Shown one piece after another: positions 8,986-17,493 of a stretch of 64,000 nt of DNA. Position 1 is the first letter of the stretch. The number at the start of each line of letters is the position of its first letter. Location of the stretch: NCBI RefSeq assembly GCF_037976325.1, contig NZ_CP150265.1, positions 2,351,501 to 2,415,500 on the forward strand. The letters are read 5' to 3'. The translations under genes and the position numbers were made by a program. This DNA is from Paenibacillus sp. FSL K6-3182. Its GTDB lineage: Bacteria; Bacillota; Bacilli; Paenibacillales; Paenibacillaceae. The notes under the pieces were generated by a model, which was not told the DNA's origin, searched no databases, and saw nothing but the letters and a program-made list of their open reading frames with translations.

Positions 8986-10542
8986 ATGCAGAAAAGCATA
9001 ACAAAAATGCCGCTATTTATTGCTGTCATTATGCTGCTAAGTGTTATTCTAGCAGCATGCAGCTCAAGCAACAGCAATACGCCAAGCAATAATGGGAAGG
9101 CGACTAATGCGCCAACTGGCGGAACCGAAGAAGTGAAGCAAGAGGATGAAGTTACGTTGAAGTTTTATTTTGGCGGTGATAAAAAAGCGGCTACGGATGA
9201 GGTTTGGTCCAAGGTTAGCGAATATGTGAAAGCGAAAGGTCTTAACGTGAAGTTCGATATTAACTTCATTCCGTTTGGCGACTTCAAAGAAAAGATGCTC
9301 GTTATGGCCGCATCCGGCGACAACTGGGATATGAACTTTGACGGCGACTGGCTTTCGTACAAGCAGATGGCTGCAAAAGGTTCATACATGGCATTAAACG
9401 ATCTGCTGCCGGAATTTGCTCCTAACTTGCATAAGAAATATGAGGAGCAGGGTACACTTGCTGCTGCAACGGTAAACGGCAATATCGTAGGTCTTCCATG
9501 GACGATGAAAATGAATGAGCGTAAATTTACTGGCTGGCGCTCTGATCTTGTCGAGAAAGCGGGACTTGATATTCCAGCAGGCTCAATCAAAACGATTGAG
9601 GATGTCGACAGATTGCTGCGTGAATTGAAAAAAGCGTACCCGAACGAAAGAATTTCCCGGACGCCGCCGGTATCCCTCATTATGATTCGTGATGAGTGGG
9701 TAGATCTTAACTTCCACGGTCTTGGCTTCTATTTAAGCGATGACAAAATTACGATTAAAGCAGTTGAGCAGCAACCATTCTACCTAGAGGCTGCAAAGCT
9801 GGCTAAAGTTTGGTATGACGATAATTTGATTAATCGTGATGCGATGATTGATAAGTCAGACGAAGCAGCAGAGTGGAGAAATGGCAAGAAGCTATTCACT
9901 GTAACATCTCATGAATGGGTAAGTGCTAATCCTGGTTTCTCTGATCCGTCATTCAAGATGGAATCGGCAGAGCTTTATCCTGACAAAAGATTCGTTAACC
10001 GTACGGCTCTTGCCAATGTCGTTGCCATTAACCGCAACTCCAAAAATCCAGAACGAGTGCTTCGTTTCTTGGATATGATGGAAACCGACAAAACGTTGTA
10101 TGACCTTGTGCAATACGGTATTGAAGGCAAAACCTATGTATTGAACGGGGAAACGGCTGAATATCCGGAAGGCATGGAAACAACGACGAGCAACTATATG
10201 GAGTGGGGCGGACAATGGGCATTCTGGAAGCCGCAATTCATGCGTCCGACGATGACATATGGAACGGATTTCTGGCTGAAGGAAGCTGAATTTGCAAGCA
10301 AGCCTAATAACGTCAACTCACCTATCGACGGCCTATTTATCGCTGAAGACAATATGAAAAACGAGATTGCAAAACGTGATACAGCAAACGATGAGCTGAA
10401 CAGACCGATAGAGTTTGGCGTGGTGAAGGATGTCGAGAAAGCGGTTGCTGCTTATATCGAAACGCAAAAGAAAAATGGACTTGATGTCATCATCGCTGAA
10501 ACTCAAAGACAAATTGATGAGTTTCTTGCGAAGAAAAAATAA
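8986..10542 (+). CDS. sugar ABC transporter solute-binding lipoprotein, LplA type
   Basis: A 518-residue binding lipoprotein with signal peptide and lipobox LAAC (Cys near residue 25), then a Ser/Asn/Thr-rich linker typical of Gram-positive lipoproteins. The long, about 490-residue mature form with DINFIPFGDFKEKM and the C-terminal helix QTQRQIDEFLAKKK-like end matches LplA/YtcQ-type receptors (the visible end is ETQRQIDEFLAKKK). A GGGGAGAGG site precedes ATG 8986. It is the third gene of the operon with the permeases at 7084 and 8045 and is followed by a strong terminator at 10693. It is not closely related to the paralogous pair at 3586 and 31159. Confidence 0.92.
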   Translation: MQKSITKMPLFIAVIMLLSVILAACSSSNSNTPSNNGKATNAPTGGTEEVKQEDEVTLKFYFGGDKKAATDEVWSKVSEYVKAKGLNVKFDINFIPFGDFKEKMLVMAASGDNWDMNFDGDWLSYKQMAAKGSYMALNDLLPEFAPNLHKKYEEQGTLAAATVNGNIVGLPWTMKMNERKFTGWRSDLVEKAGLDIPAGSIKTIEDVDRLLRELKKAYPNERISRTPPVSLIMIRDEWVDLNFHGLGFYLSDDKITIKAVEQQPFYLEAAKLAKVWYDDNLINRDAMIDKSDEAAEWRNGKKLFTVTSHEWVSANPGFSDPSFKMESAELYPDKRFVNRTALANVVAINRNSKNPERVLRFLDMMETDKTLYDLVQYGIEGKTYVLNGETAEYPEGMETTTSNYMEWGGQWAFWKPQFMRPTMTYGTDFWLKEAEFASKPNNVNSPIDGLFIAEDNMKNEIAKRDTANDELNRPIEFGVVKDVEKAVAAYIETQKKNGLDVIIAETQRQIDEFLAKKK

Positions 10543-10692
10543 AGTGTGACGAATGAGAAGCCGACCTTATGAAGAGGAAGGCTTCTCCTTTAACAACGAT
10601 TGAAAGCGGATACATTGGATGAGTATAAAAGAAGCCGCTGCGAAACGGCAGTTCTCTTGAATCGCATTTACAACCAGCAGCCTTAAAACGCG

Positions 10693-10724
10693 AGCCTGGT
10701 CCCCCGGGGGACCAGGCTTTTTTT
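10693..10724 (+). terminator. strong Rho-independent terminator
   Basis: Perfect inverted repeat with 13-bp arms (AGCCTGGTCCCCC and its complement) that abut with no spacer, followed by a run of T. It ends the permease/binding-protein operon. Confidence 0.9.
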
Positions 10725-10815
10725 GATACCCCAGAAGCGGTGAAGGAGGTGGTAGGATCGAATAAATAGGGATTGGAGCAGCCGCTGTATCATCCATTTT
10801 TTGAGGAGGGATTTT

Positions 10816-12969
10816 ATGTTGGTTAAAGGAAGAAGACAGGTTTACGTCATCCTATTGCTTGTTCTGGTTCTTATTTCAACGCAGCTCTCGTTTTCACCAT
10901 CCAAGGTATCGGCAGCTGGCAATTTAGCGCTGAACAAAAGTGTAACGGAAAGCAACCATACTCAGAACTATATAGCTTCAAACGCAACGGATGGCAATCA
11001 AGCCAGCTATTGGGAGGGGGCTGCAAGCAGCTATCCGAACTGGATTAGGGTCGATTTGGGCAGCAGCCAAGCCGTCAATCAAGTGGTTCTTAAGCTGCCG
11101 CTTGCTTGGGGTGACCGTACCCAAACCTTATCTGTGCAGACTAGCAGCGATGATATAAACTACAACACCATTGTTGCTTCTGCGGCCTATACTTATCAAT
11201 CCGGTACAAATGCGGTCACCATCAACTTTACAAGCACCAATGCGCGTTATGTCAAAATAAATGTGACGGCTAATACTGGAGCAACTGGCGGACAAATATC
11301 GGAGCTTGAGGTGTATGGACCGACCGTTGTGGCAACGCCAACGCCTTCACCGAGTGCGACGACAGTTCCAACAGCTGCGCCAGGCTCGATATCGGCTTTT
11401 GTTCAAACGGCAGCTTCCGCCTTTAACAGTCAATTTGGCACACAATTGGAAAACTCCAGTGAAGGCGGTCAAAATGTCGCCTATGTGGACAACGGGGATT
11501 ACCTTGTGTTTAACAATGTGAACTTCGGGAGCGGAGCCTCATCGGTTGCGCTGCGGGTGGCAAGCCAAACAAGCGGCGGCAATGTTGAAATTAGACTGGA
11601 CAGCTTGAATGGCACGCTGGCAGGTACCTGCGCGGTAACGACTACGGGCGGCTGGCAGTCATGGACAACCAAAAATTGTTCCATTAACACAATAAGCGGA
11701 GTCCATAATCTATATTTAAAATTTACTGGAGGAGCAGGTAATCTGTTTAATATCAACTGGTTCAAATTTGCTGCTGCCGCAATTGGCGGCGATGTAGTCG
11801 GAAAGGTGTTTGCAGGCTACCAGGGCTGGTTTACCGCTGGGGGTGACGGATCACCTCTAAATAACTGGACACATTGGTCCAAAAACAATAATAATCTGAC
11901 AGCGAACTCCAACGTAAACTTCGAGATGTATCCGGATTTAAGAGAGTATACGAAGCTGTATCAAACGAACTTAGGCAATTTAGGCAACGGTCAGCCAGCC
12001 AAGCTGTTCTCCTCTTATGATCAAGAAACGGTGAACAAGCATTTTGAATGGATGCAGACGTACAACATTAGCGGCGCAGCGCTGCAAAGGTTCGGGGCGG
12101 ATGCAAACTATGCGCCGAATAATTGGAATCAGAACCGCGACAGCGTAGCTGTGAAGGTGAAAAATGCTGCAGAAACCTATAACCGCAAATTTTATGTGAT
12201 GTATGATATTACGGATCTCAATCCAAGCCAGTGGGTCAATGCGGTCAAAAATGATTTTACCAACAATGTTGTTGGCACGATGAATTTAACCTCATCGACT
12301 GCCTATGCTAAGCAGGACGGTAAGCTGGTCATCTGTATTTGGGGGATCGGTTTTACCGATCGGCCAGGAACAGCAGCGGAATCCGCAGACTTAATCGCTT
12401 GGTTCAAAAACCAAGGCTATTATGTGATCGGCGGCGTTCCTACCCATTGGCGCAATGGGGATAACGATTCGAAGCCTGGTTTCCTCGATGTGTACAAATC
12501 GCTTGATATGCTATCGCCTTGGTTTGTCGGTCGGTTCAGCCAGCTAGCGGGCGCTGATCATTACAAGACGAATCAATGGGCGCCGGATTTCGCATTTACT
12601 CAGCAGAATGGCATCGTATATCAGCCCGTGATTTGGCCGGGTTTTGCATGGAAAAACATGAAAAACGGTCCCGTCAACGAAATTCCTCGTCTGCATGGCG
12701 ATTTCATGTGGCGACAGGCTTACAATTTAAAAAGTTTAGGCATCAATACAGGTTATATTGCGATGTTTGATGAATATGACGAGGCGACAGCGATTGCCAA
12801 AGCCGCCGAGAACAGCTCGATGATTCCGAACAATCAATATTTCCTTACGCTCGATGCGGATGGCGTAGCCGTATCCTCTGATTTCTATTTGCGGTTGACT
12901 GGCGATATTGCACGTCTCTTCAATAATGAAATCCCATTAACCGTAAATCATCCGACTAGTCATCAGTAA
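10816..12969 (+). CDS. secreted CBM32-CBM6-GH99/71-like glycoside hydrolase
   Basis: Secreted polysaccharide-degrading enzyme, 717 residues. A signal peptide (to about residue 35, ending SAAG) is followed by an F5/8-type C (CBM32-like) domain (about 36-170), a Pro/Thr linker (about 172-192), a CBM6-like domain (about 193-325, with the family GDYLVF-type strand) and a catalytic region (about 327-690). The latter begins KVFAGYQGWF and ends with MFDEYDEAT near residue 650. The paired acidic residues resemble those of the GH99/GH71-like group, which includes endo-alpha-mannosidases and proteins often labelled xylosidase/arabinosidase. ATG 10816 follows GAGGAGGG by 5 bases. It stands alone between two terminators. 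Specificity for mannan is suggested by the GH38 gene but is not shown. Confidence 0.8.
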   Translation: MLVKGRRQVYVILLLVLVLISTQLSFSPSKVSAAGNLALNKSVTESNHTQNYIASNATDGNQASYWEGAASSYPNWIRVDLGSSQAVNQVVLKLPLAWGDRTQTLSVQTSSDDINYNTIVASAAYTYQSGTNAVTINFTSTNARYVKINVTANTGATGGQISELEVYGPTVVATPTPSPSATTVPTAAPGSISAFVQTAASAFNSQFGTQLENSSEGGQNVAYVDNGDYLVFNNVNFGSGASSVALRVASQTSGGNVEIRLDSLNGTLAGTCAVTTTGGWQSWTTKNCSINTISGVHNLYLKFTGGAGNLFNINWFKFAAAAIGGDVVGKVFAGYQGWFTAGGDGSPLNNWTHWSKNNNNLTANSNVNFEMYPDLREYTKLYQTNLGNLGNGQPAKLFSSYDQETVNKHFEWMQTYNISGAALQRFGADANYAPNNWNQNRDSVAVKVKNAAETYNRKFYVMYDITDLNPSQWVNAVKNDFTNNVVGTMNLTSSTAYAKQDGKLVICIWGIGFTDRPGTAAESADLIAWFKNQGYYVIGGVPTHWRNGDNDSKPGFLDVYKSLDMLSPWFVGRFSQLAGADHYKTNQWAPDFAFTQQNGIVYQPVIWPGFAWKNMKNGPVNEIPRLHGDFMWRQAYNLKSLGINTGYIAMFDEYDEATAIAKAAENSSMIPNNQYFLTLDADGVAVSSDFYLRLTGDIARLFNNEIPLTVNHPTSHQ

Positions 12970-12993
12970 ACAATCACAGCTTTAAATGAAAAG

Positions 12994-13020
12994 GCGCTCC
13001 CCTAGCGGGATCGCTTTTTT
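12994..13020 (+). terminator. Rho-independent terminator
   Basis: Stem GCGCTCCC/GGGATCGC (one mismatch) with a 5-base loop and six T, just after the hydrolase gene. Confidence 0.75.
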
Positions 13021-13063
13021 CATGATTATAATAGAGAGGGATAGTAGGAGAGGAGAGATTGTT

Positions 13064-13726
13064 TTGAACAACATTAAACATATTATTTTTGACTTTGATG
13101 GTACACTTGCTGATACTTGGCCGGTGATGTATCAAGTGATTTCAGGTGTATTCCAGAGATATGATGGCAGGCAAGTGTTGATTGAGGATATGTACGCATT
13201 GGCAGGGCCGACGGAGCTTCAAATTATTGAACAGCATCTAAGCAATCGCGAGCAAGTGGAAGCAGCCATAACCGAATATGTAGCTGAATATGAGCAGCGT
13301 CATGAGGAGCTCGTAGAGCGAAATACGGAAATTGCTGATTTGCTAGTCTCATTGCGGCAATCAGGCATTGGAATTGCCATGTTCACAGGCAAATCGCGGC
13401 GTACGCTCGATATTTCGCTGGACAAGCTGGGCTGGGAGGTTAGCTTCGACAAGATTGTAACGGGCGATGATGTGGAGAAGCGCAAGCCATCAGCGGAAGG
13501 GATCCATCTTATATTGAACGAGCTTGGCTGGGCAAAGGAAGAAACTATTTTTGTCGGCGACAGCAACGATGATATGATGGCAGGTCAAGAAGCTGGAATA
13601 CGTACCTTTGCTGCCCAGTGGATGGCTGTAGTGCAGGATAAAGATTACCGGGTCCTGCCGGAGCGAATTTTTAACGAGGTAGAAGCGTTCAAGCAGTTTG
13701 TACTTGAGCAAGTAGAGAAAGTCTAA
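13064..13726 (+). CDS. HAD-family hydrolase (phosphoglycolate phosphatase-like)
   Basis: Cytoplasmic haloacid-dehalogenase-type phosphatase, about 220 residues. Motif I is DFDGTLADT near the N-terminus, motif II is in AMFTGKSRR, motif III is the Lys in VEKRKPSAEG, and motif IV is FVGDSNDDMMAG. A cap domain lies between motifs I and II as in PGP/beta-PGM-like enzymes. The TTG at 13064 is chosen since GGAGAGGAGAG precedes it; upstream in-frame codons overlap the terminator at 12994. It is a paralogue of the protein at 52449 (shared TLADT, GPTE, FTGKSRR/ITGKSRR and GDSN motifs). The physiological substrate is unknown. Confidence 0.88.
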   Translation: MNNIKHIIFDFDGTLADTWPVMYQVISGVFQRYDGRQVLIEDMYALAGPTELQIIEQHLSNREQVEAAITEYVAEYEQRHEELVERNTEIADLLVSLRQSGIGIAMFTGKSRRTLDISLDKLGWEVSFDKIVTGDDVEKRKPSAEGIHLILNELGWAKEETIFVGDSNDDMMAGQEAGIRTFAAQWMAVVQDKDYRVLPERIFNEVEAFKQFVLEQVEKV

Positions 13727-13757
13727 TTTTAAACAGGTAAAAGAGAGTACCCAATAT

Positions 13758-13880
13758 TGAACTGCAACCCGTCAAGTAGACAGTGGAAATTATATAAATC
13801 AATTAAGCGGCCTTAGTCCTAAATTCCATTGGACTGAGGCCGTTTAATTTTGCTTTAATCTTTAAAATTACCCTAATATT
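13758..13880 (-). mobile_element. 3' remnant of an IS3-family insertion sequence
   Basis: On the minus strand about 25 codons remain, ending IKAKLNGLSPMEFRTKAA and a stop at 13804-13802. This is the classical C-terminus of IS3-group OrfB transposases. About 17 bases further is a terminal inverted repeat, TGAACTGCAACCCGTC plus AAGTAGACAGT (13758-13784 read inward), like IS150/IS3 ends. An in-frame stop at about 13883 marks the break; the rest of the element is gone. A potential hairpin (GGCCTTAGTCC/GGACTGAGGCC) also lies within it. Confidence 0.8.
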
Positions 13881-13904
13881 TTAACAGAAAAATGAAAAAT
13901 CACT

Positions 13905-14096
13905 TTGGATCAATTAGAATTAAACGTTCCGCAAAACCTTTCCTTAACGCCATACTTAATTGATTTTTACCTGACAACTTCCCTTTCTTTATTTCGTCTT
14001 TGGCTCCAGCGTCAAAAGGATTTATCGTCAGAACAATTTTTCAAGTTAGTGGAGAACCTATATTCAAGAGGGATTACGCCCTATTTTAAAGAGTGA
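13905..14096 (+). pseudogene. C-terminal remnant of a TetR-family regulator
   Basis: A 63-codon frame whose sequence resembles the ligand-domain tail of TetR_C-type regulators: hydrophobic FYLTTSLSLFRLWLQ, then SSEQFFKLVENLY and GITPYF, followed by a stop. No DNA-binding domain precedes it. Instead the upstream DNA is the IS3 end at 13758-13880, so the N-terminal two-thirds appear to have been removed with the insertion. It sits directly upstream of a promoter carrying palindromic operators (14224-14266). The family call rests on pattern resemblance only. Confidence 0.5.
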
Positions 14097-14133
14097 GTCT
14101 GTCATTCAACCAAATCCATTTCTACCGTAAGGG

Positions 14134-14164
14134 GAGCATATCATAGGGGATGCTCTCTTTTTTT
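14134..14164 (+). terminator. Rho-independent terminator
   Basis: GAGCAT/ATGCTC stem (10-base loop) followed by a T run; it ends the TetR-remnant region. Confidence 0.7.
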
Positions 14165-14221
14165 ATTGTCAAAAAATAATAAACCATTATATTTATTTCC
14201 TCTATAACGAACGACACTATG

Positions 14222-14266
14222 TTTTACCCGGGTAATATTGACTTTTTATTTTTACACGGGTAAAAT
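14222..14266 (+). promoter_or_regulatory. sigma-A promoter with two palindromic operators
   Basis: TTGACT (14238-14243), a 17-bp spacer and TAAAAT (14261-14266) form a near-consensus promoter for the gene at 14297. The perfect palindrome TTACCCGGGTAA (14224-14235) abuts the -35 box. A second copy, TTTTACACGGGTAAAA (14250-14265, one mismatch), covers the end of the spacer and the -10 box. The placement is typical of repression by a dimeric regulator such as TetR. Confidence 0.75.
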
Positions 14267-14296
14267 TATTTTAACATTCAGAGGAGGAGATACAGT

Positions 14297-14908
14297 ATGC
14301 GAAATGACCTAATGCGCTTTTTCTGCACGGCATTTTTGGGTGTGAGGGTCGTCGCCAGCGGTTCGTTACATCACGTTGCTTCTACAGTGAAGGATGCTCT
14401 TGATGACAAAGACCTCGGACAGCTGCTTATATTTGACGATTCCACGGGGAAGCAAATAGATGTTGATTTTCGTGGGAAGACAGATGACGTGCTTCAACGG
14501 ATAGGTGAACAGTTTGGCGACTTGCCCGGTACGGAAGTGAATGATGAACCTACACGGCGAGTCGGTCGACCGAAGCTGGGTGTTGTATCCGGTGAGGTTA
14601 CGTTATTGCCGCGGCATTGGGAATGGCTCAAGAGTCAACCTGGAGGGGCGTCGGTAACCTTGCGGAAACTCGTTGATGAAGCTCGCCGGGCTGTAGGAGA
14701 ACAGAGCAAGATACGAGAGTCACAAGAAGCAACACATCACTTTATGACAGCTATAGCCGGGAACTTCCATCAATATGAAGAAGCTCTGCGGGAACTGTAT
14801 GCTGGTGATTTGAATCGTTTTTACCACTTCATCGATGACTGGGCACCCGATATCAGAAACTATATCAAAAGTTTGTCCGCTAAAGCATTCACTGAAGGGA
14901 ACTCATGA
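14297..14908 (+). CDS. DUF2239 family protein
   Basis: A 203-residue cytoplasmic protein of the DUF2239 family. Recognisable conserved stretches are FDDSTGKQIDVDFRG (about residues 50-65), VGRPKLGVVSGEVTLLPRHW (about 90-110), the QPGGASVTLRKLVDEARR segment, and an AIAGNFHQYEEALRELYAGD C-terminal block. The biochemical role of the family is not known to me. GAGGAGGAG lies before ATG 14297. It is the first gene of a two-gene operon with the alpha/beta hydrolase, behind a promoter with paired palindromes. The family is more familiar from Gram-negative bacteria, so transfer is possible but unproven. Confidence 0.85.
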   Translation: MRNDLMRFFCTAFLGVRVVASGSLHHVASTVKDALDDKDLGQLLIFDDSTGKQIDVDFRGKTDDVLQRIGEQFGDLPGTEVNDEPTRRVGRPKLGVVSGEVTLLPRHWEWLKSQPGGASVTLRKLVDEARRAVGEQSKIRESQEATHHFMTAIAGNFHQYEEALRELYAGDLNRFYHFIDDWAPDIRNYIKSLSAKAFTEGNS

Positions 14909-14977
14909 ATGAAAGAAAATTCACGATCTCTACCTATGGCAGAACTTTCGATAACGAATGAATTGGAGGGGAACATG

Positions 14978-15871
14978 ATGATGAACATCTTGAAAGTCAA
15001 CGGCATCGAGTTGGCCTATGACAGTTTCGGCAACGAAAATGACGAGGCTATTCTCCTAATCGCCGGACTTGGAACCCAGATGATCCGCTGGACGGATTCG
15101 TTTTGTCGGATATTGGCAGCGCGGGGCTTTCGCGTGATCCGCTTTGACAATCGCGATGTTGGTTGCTCGACGCACTTTAGCCATTATCGGGCGCTGGATT
15201 TTGGCGCACTAGCGACTGCTCTCATGTCGGGGCAGCGGCCGGACATCCCATACACTCTCGATGACATGTCCAACGACGCTATTGGACTGCTCGACGCTCT
15301 TTCGATTGACCGGGCACATTTTGTTGGCAGGTCGATGGGCGGAATGATCGCCCAGATTGCAGCCAGTGAGTACCCTGACCGGGTTTTATCTCTCACCTCC
15401 ATTATGTCCAGTTCCGGTAATCCCGCCCTTCCGCAAGCTTCCTCAGATGTCATGGCGCTGATGACTAAACCGGCGCCGAACCCATTTGAGGATGAAGCAG
15501 GATTTTTGGCGCACAGCCTCTCTTTTGCGAGACGCATCGCCGGTTCCGGCTATCCGTTTGAAGAGGACGCTTATCGGGCGCTCATTCTGGAGGAAGTCCA
15601 GCGAGCCTATGATCCAGGCAGTGTGGGACGACAAATAGCTGCTATTGCTGTCTCTGGTGACCGTCGTCCGCGGCTGGCGACGATAAAAGCACCAGCGCTT
15701 GTCATTCATGGGGTGGATGATCCGCTGTTCGTCCCTGCGTGCGGCGCTGACACGGCTGCTGCCATCCCGGGCGCCGAGCTGATGTTGGTTGACGGCATGG
15801 GACACGACCTGCCGCACCAACTGTACAAAGTAATCGCTGATGGCATAGAGCGAACGGCTCGTCGCAATTGA
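14978..15871 (+). CDS. alpha/beta-fold hydrolase
   Basis: Cytoplasmic alpha/beta hydrolase of about 297 residues. The nucleophile elbow is GRSMGGM (Ser near residue 115), the oxyanion segment GLGTQM is near residue 28, and the probable acid is in HGVDDP. The catalytic His is in GMGHDLP near the C-terminus. ATG 14978 is preferred (GGAGG 8 bases upstream); ATG 14975 and a longer start at 14909, preceded by AAGGGA, are alternatives. It resembles the esterase/haloperoxidase-like group; the substrate cannot be read from sequence. It is transcribed with DUF2239. Base composition is GC-richer than its neighbours, consistent with separate ancestry. Confidence 0.88.
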   Translation: MMNILKVNGIELAYDSFGNENDEAILLIAGLGTQMIRWTDSFCRILAARGFRVIRFDNRDVGCSTHFSHYRALDFGALATALMSGQRPDIPYTLDDMSNDAIGLLDALSIDRAHFVGRSMGGMIAQIAASEYPDRVLSLTSIMSSSGNPALPQASSDVMALMTKPAPNPFEDEAGFLAHSLSFARRIAGSGYPFEEDAYRALILEEVQRAYDPGSVGRQIAAIAVSGDRRPRLATIKAPALVIHGVDDPLFVPACGADTAAAIPGAELMLVDGMGHDLPHQLYKVIADGIERTARRN

Positions 15872-15937
15872 CACACGCATCCAGAATAGCAATCAGCCAA
15901 AGCAGCTCCATTTCAAAGGGCAGGCTAGATCATTAAA

Positions 15938-15984
15938 ACAGCGACAGTCTAGGACTTTTTTTCTTGTTCTATGCTGTCGCTGTT
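15938..15984 (+). terminator. long inverted repeat, probable terminator
   Basis: Perfect 11-bp arms AACAGCGACAG/CTGTCGCTGTT around a 25-base T-rich loop. The T run lies inside the loop, so termination is likely but not textbook. The rest of 15985-16238 holds no gene I can support. Confidence 0.5.
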
Positions 15985-16238
15985 TCCATTTCAAGGCTCA
16001 GCCTATAACTTATTTTATGGAGTCTGACGGTATGACTATGAGAAGATCTGCGTGGAATAAAGCCTTCCTGTCCAATCCTTTATTTACTGCTGATATTTAT
16101 ATTGTAATTGCAAAGGCAATAAGCATCATAGGATTAGGAAAGAGGCTAACAATAGGACAGAAAGTTTAAAAATGCCTCATGTGGAATGCCGTGTGATTGA
16201 CTTAAACTAAACGAGACACGGAAAGGAAAGGTGAGGGC

Positions 16239-17462
16239 ATGGCGAAAATAACGGGAATCAAATGTATTCGAACGCGTAAGAACGGAACTTGGACGATCGT
16301 AAAGGTGATGACCGATCAAGACGGGCTTTATGGACTCGGCTCGGCTTCGGATGTCTACAATCCGGAAGCCGTTGTACAAGTTATTGAGCAGTTGCTGGCG
16401 CCGCTTCTGATCGGCAAAGATGCCGCTAACATAGAAGATTTGTGGCAGACGATGTATATGAGCGGCTATTGGAGAAACGGAGCTATTTTGCATACGGCAA
16501 TCGGCGGTATTGATATGGCATTATGGGATATAAAAGGGAAGGAAGCGGGATTGCCAGTCTATCAATTGCTCGGCGGAGCAAGCCGCGCGGCTGTTCCTTG
16601 TTATGGACATGCAGGGGGATCGGATATTTCCGAGCTCAAAGAGGATGTGCAGCGTTTTATGGAGGAGGGCTATACCGTCATCCGCGTGCAGATGGGCGGG
16701 TATGGGGGAGGCGGCTTCATTAATGCTGACAAAGCGAACCTGCCCGAGCGTGCTTGGACAAAAGGTCCGGTGTTTGACGAGCAGGCTTATTTGAATGCCA
16801 TCCCGAACATGTTCGAGCAATTGCGGTCAGCGTTTGGCATGGGTATCCAGTTTACGCATGATGTACATGAGCATCTGTCGCCTATCAATGCGATTCAGCT
16901 GGCGAAGCGGGTTGAGCCCTATGGTCTGTTCTTTCTTGAAGATGCGCTCGCACCGGAGCAAATTGGCTGGTATCGCCATCTTCGTCAGCAGAGCGCAACG
17001 CCGCAGGCGGTTGGCGAGCTGTTCGTGAATCCGCAGGAGTGGACGGAGCTAGTCAAGGAGAGGCTGATCGATTTCATTCGCGTTCGCGTCTCGAAAGCTG
17101 GGGGCATAACGCCATGCCGCAAAATAGCAGCGCTGTGCGAAGCATTTGGCGTGCGTACCGCGTGGCAGGAAGGCGGAGAGAATGATCCCGTTAACCAAGC
17201 AGCGGCGGTACATCTTGATATGGCGATATGGAATTTCGGCATTCAGGAAGTGAACCATTTTAGAGCGGAAGAGCTTGATGCCTTTGAGGGGCATATCGTT
17301 AGAAAGGGCGGTTATCTTTACCCTTCGAACAAGCCGGGTCTTGGCATTGAGCTGGATGAGCTAAAGGCGCAGCTGCTAGTTGGGGACAACTGGAATCGCT
17401 CCGCATATCACAATCCTTATCATCTGGATCGAAAGGCTGACGGTACGCTTGTACGGCCATAA
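16239..17462 (+). CDS. enolase-superfamily sugar-acid dehydratase (mannonate dehydratase/RspA-like)
   Basis: Mandelate racemase/muconate lactonising enzyme of the ManD/RspA group, expected to dehydrate an aldonate such as D-mannonate to 2-keto-3-deoxygluconate in the cytoplasm. Its 407 residues match the family length. The metal ligands appear as Asp in THDVHEH (about 208), Glu in LEDAL (about 234) and Glu in VGELF (about 259). The N-terminal capping domain and the GYWRNG and WDIKGK segments are typical. A GGAAAGGTGAGG site precedes ATG 16239. It is followed 31 bases later by an SDR, suggesting a joint uronate/aldonate pathway. Many RspA-like proteins have little or no mannonate activity, so the substrate remains open. 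Confidence 0.85.
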   Translation: MAKITGIKCIRTRKNGTWTIVKVMTDQDGLYGLGSASDVYNPEAVVQVIEQLLAPLLIGKDAANIEDLWQTMYMSGYWRNGAILHTAIGGIDMALWDIKGKEAGLPVYQLLGGASRAAVPCYGHAGGSDISELKEDVQRFMEEGYTVIRVQMGGYGGGGFINADKANLPERAWTKGPVFDEQAYLNAIPNMFEQLRSAFGMGIQFTHDVHEHLSPINAIQLAKRVEPYGLFFLEDALAPEQIGWYRHLRQQSATPQAVGELFVNPQEWTELVKERLIDFIRVRVSKAGGITPCRKIAALCEAFGVRTAWQEGGENDPVNQAAAVHLDMAIWNFGIQEVNHFRAEELDAFEGHIVRKGGYLYPSNKPGLGIELDELKAQLLVGDNWNRSAYHNPYHLDRKADGTLVRP

Positions 17463-17493
17463 TATAAAGTTGGAAATTGGAGGTGCTTCTTCT

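Noticed and set aside
15184..15911. Long minus-strand frames across the hydrolase gene
   Set aside because: They are antisense shadows of a GC-rich real gene with clear hydrolase motifs.
16032..16169. Possible 45-codon gene
   Set aside because: No good ribosome site, no recognisable features; probably chance.
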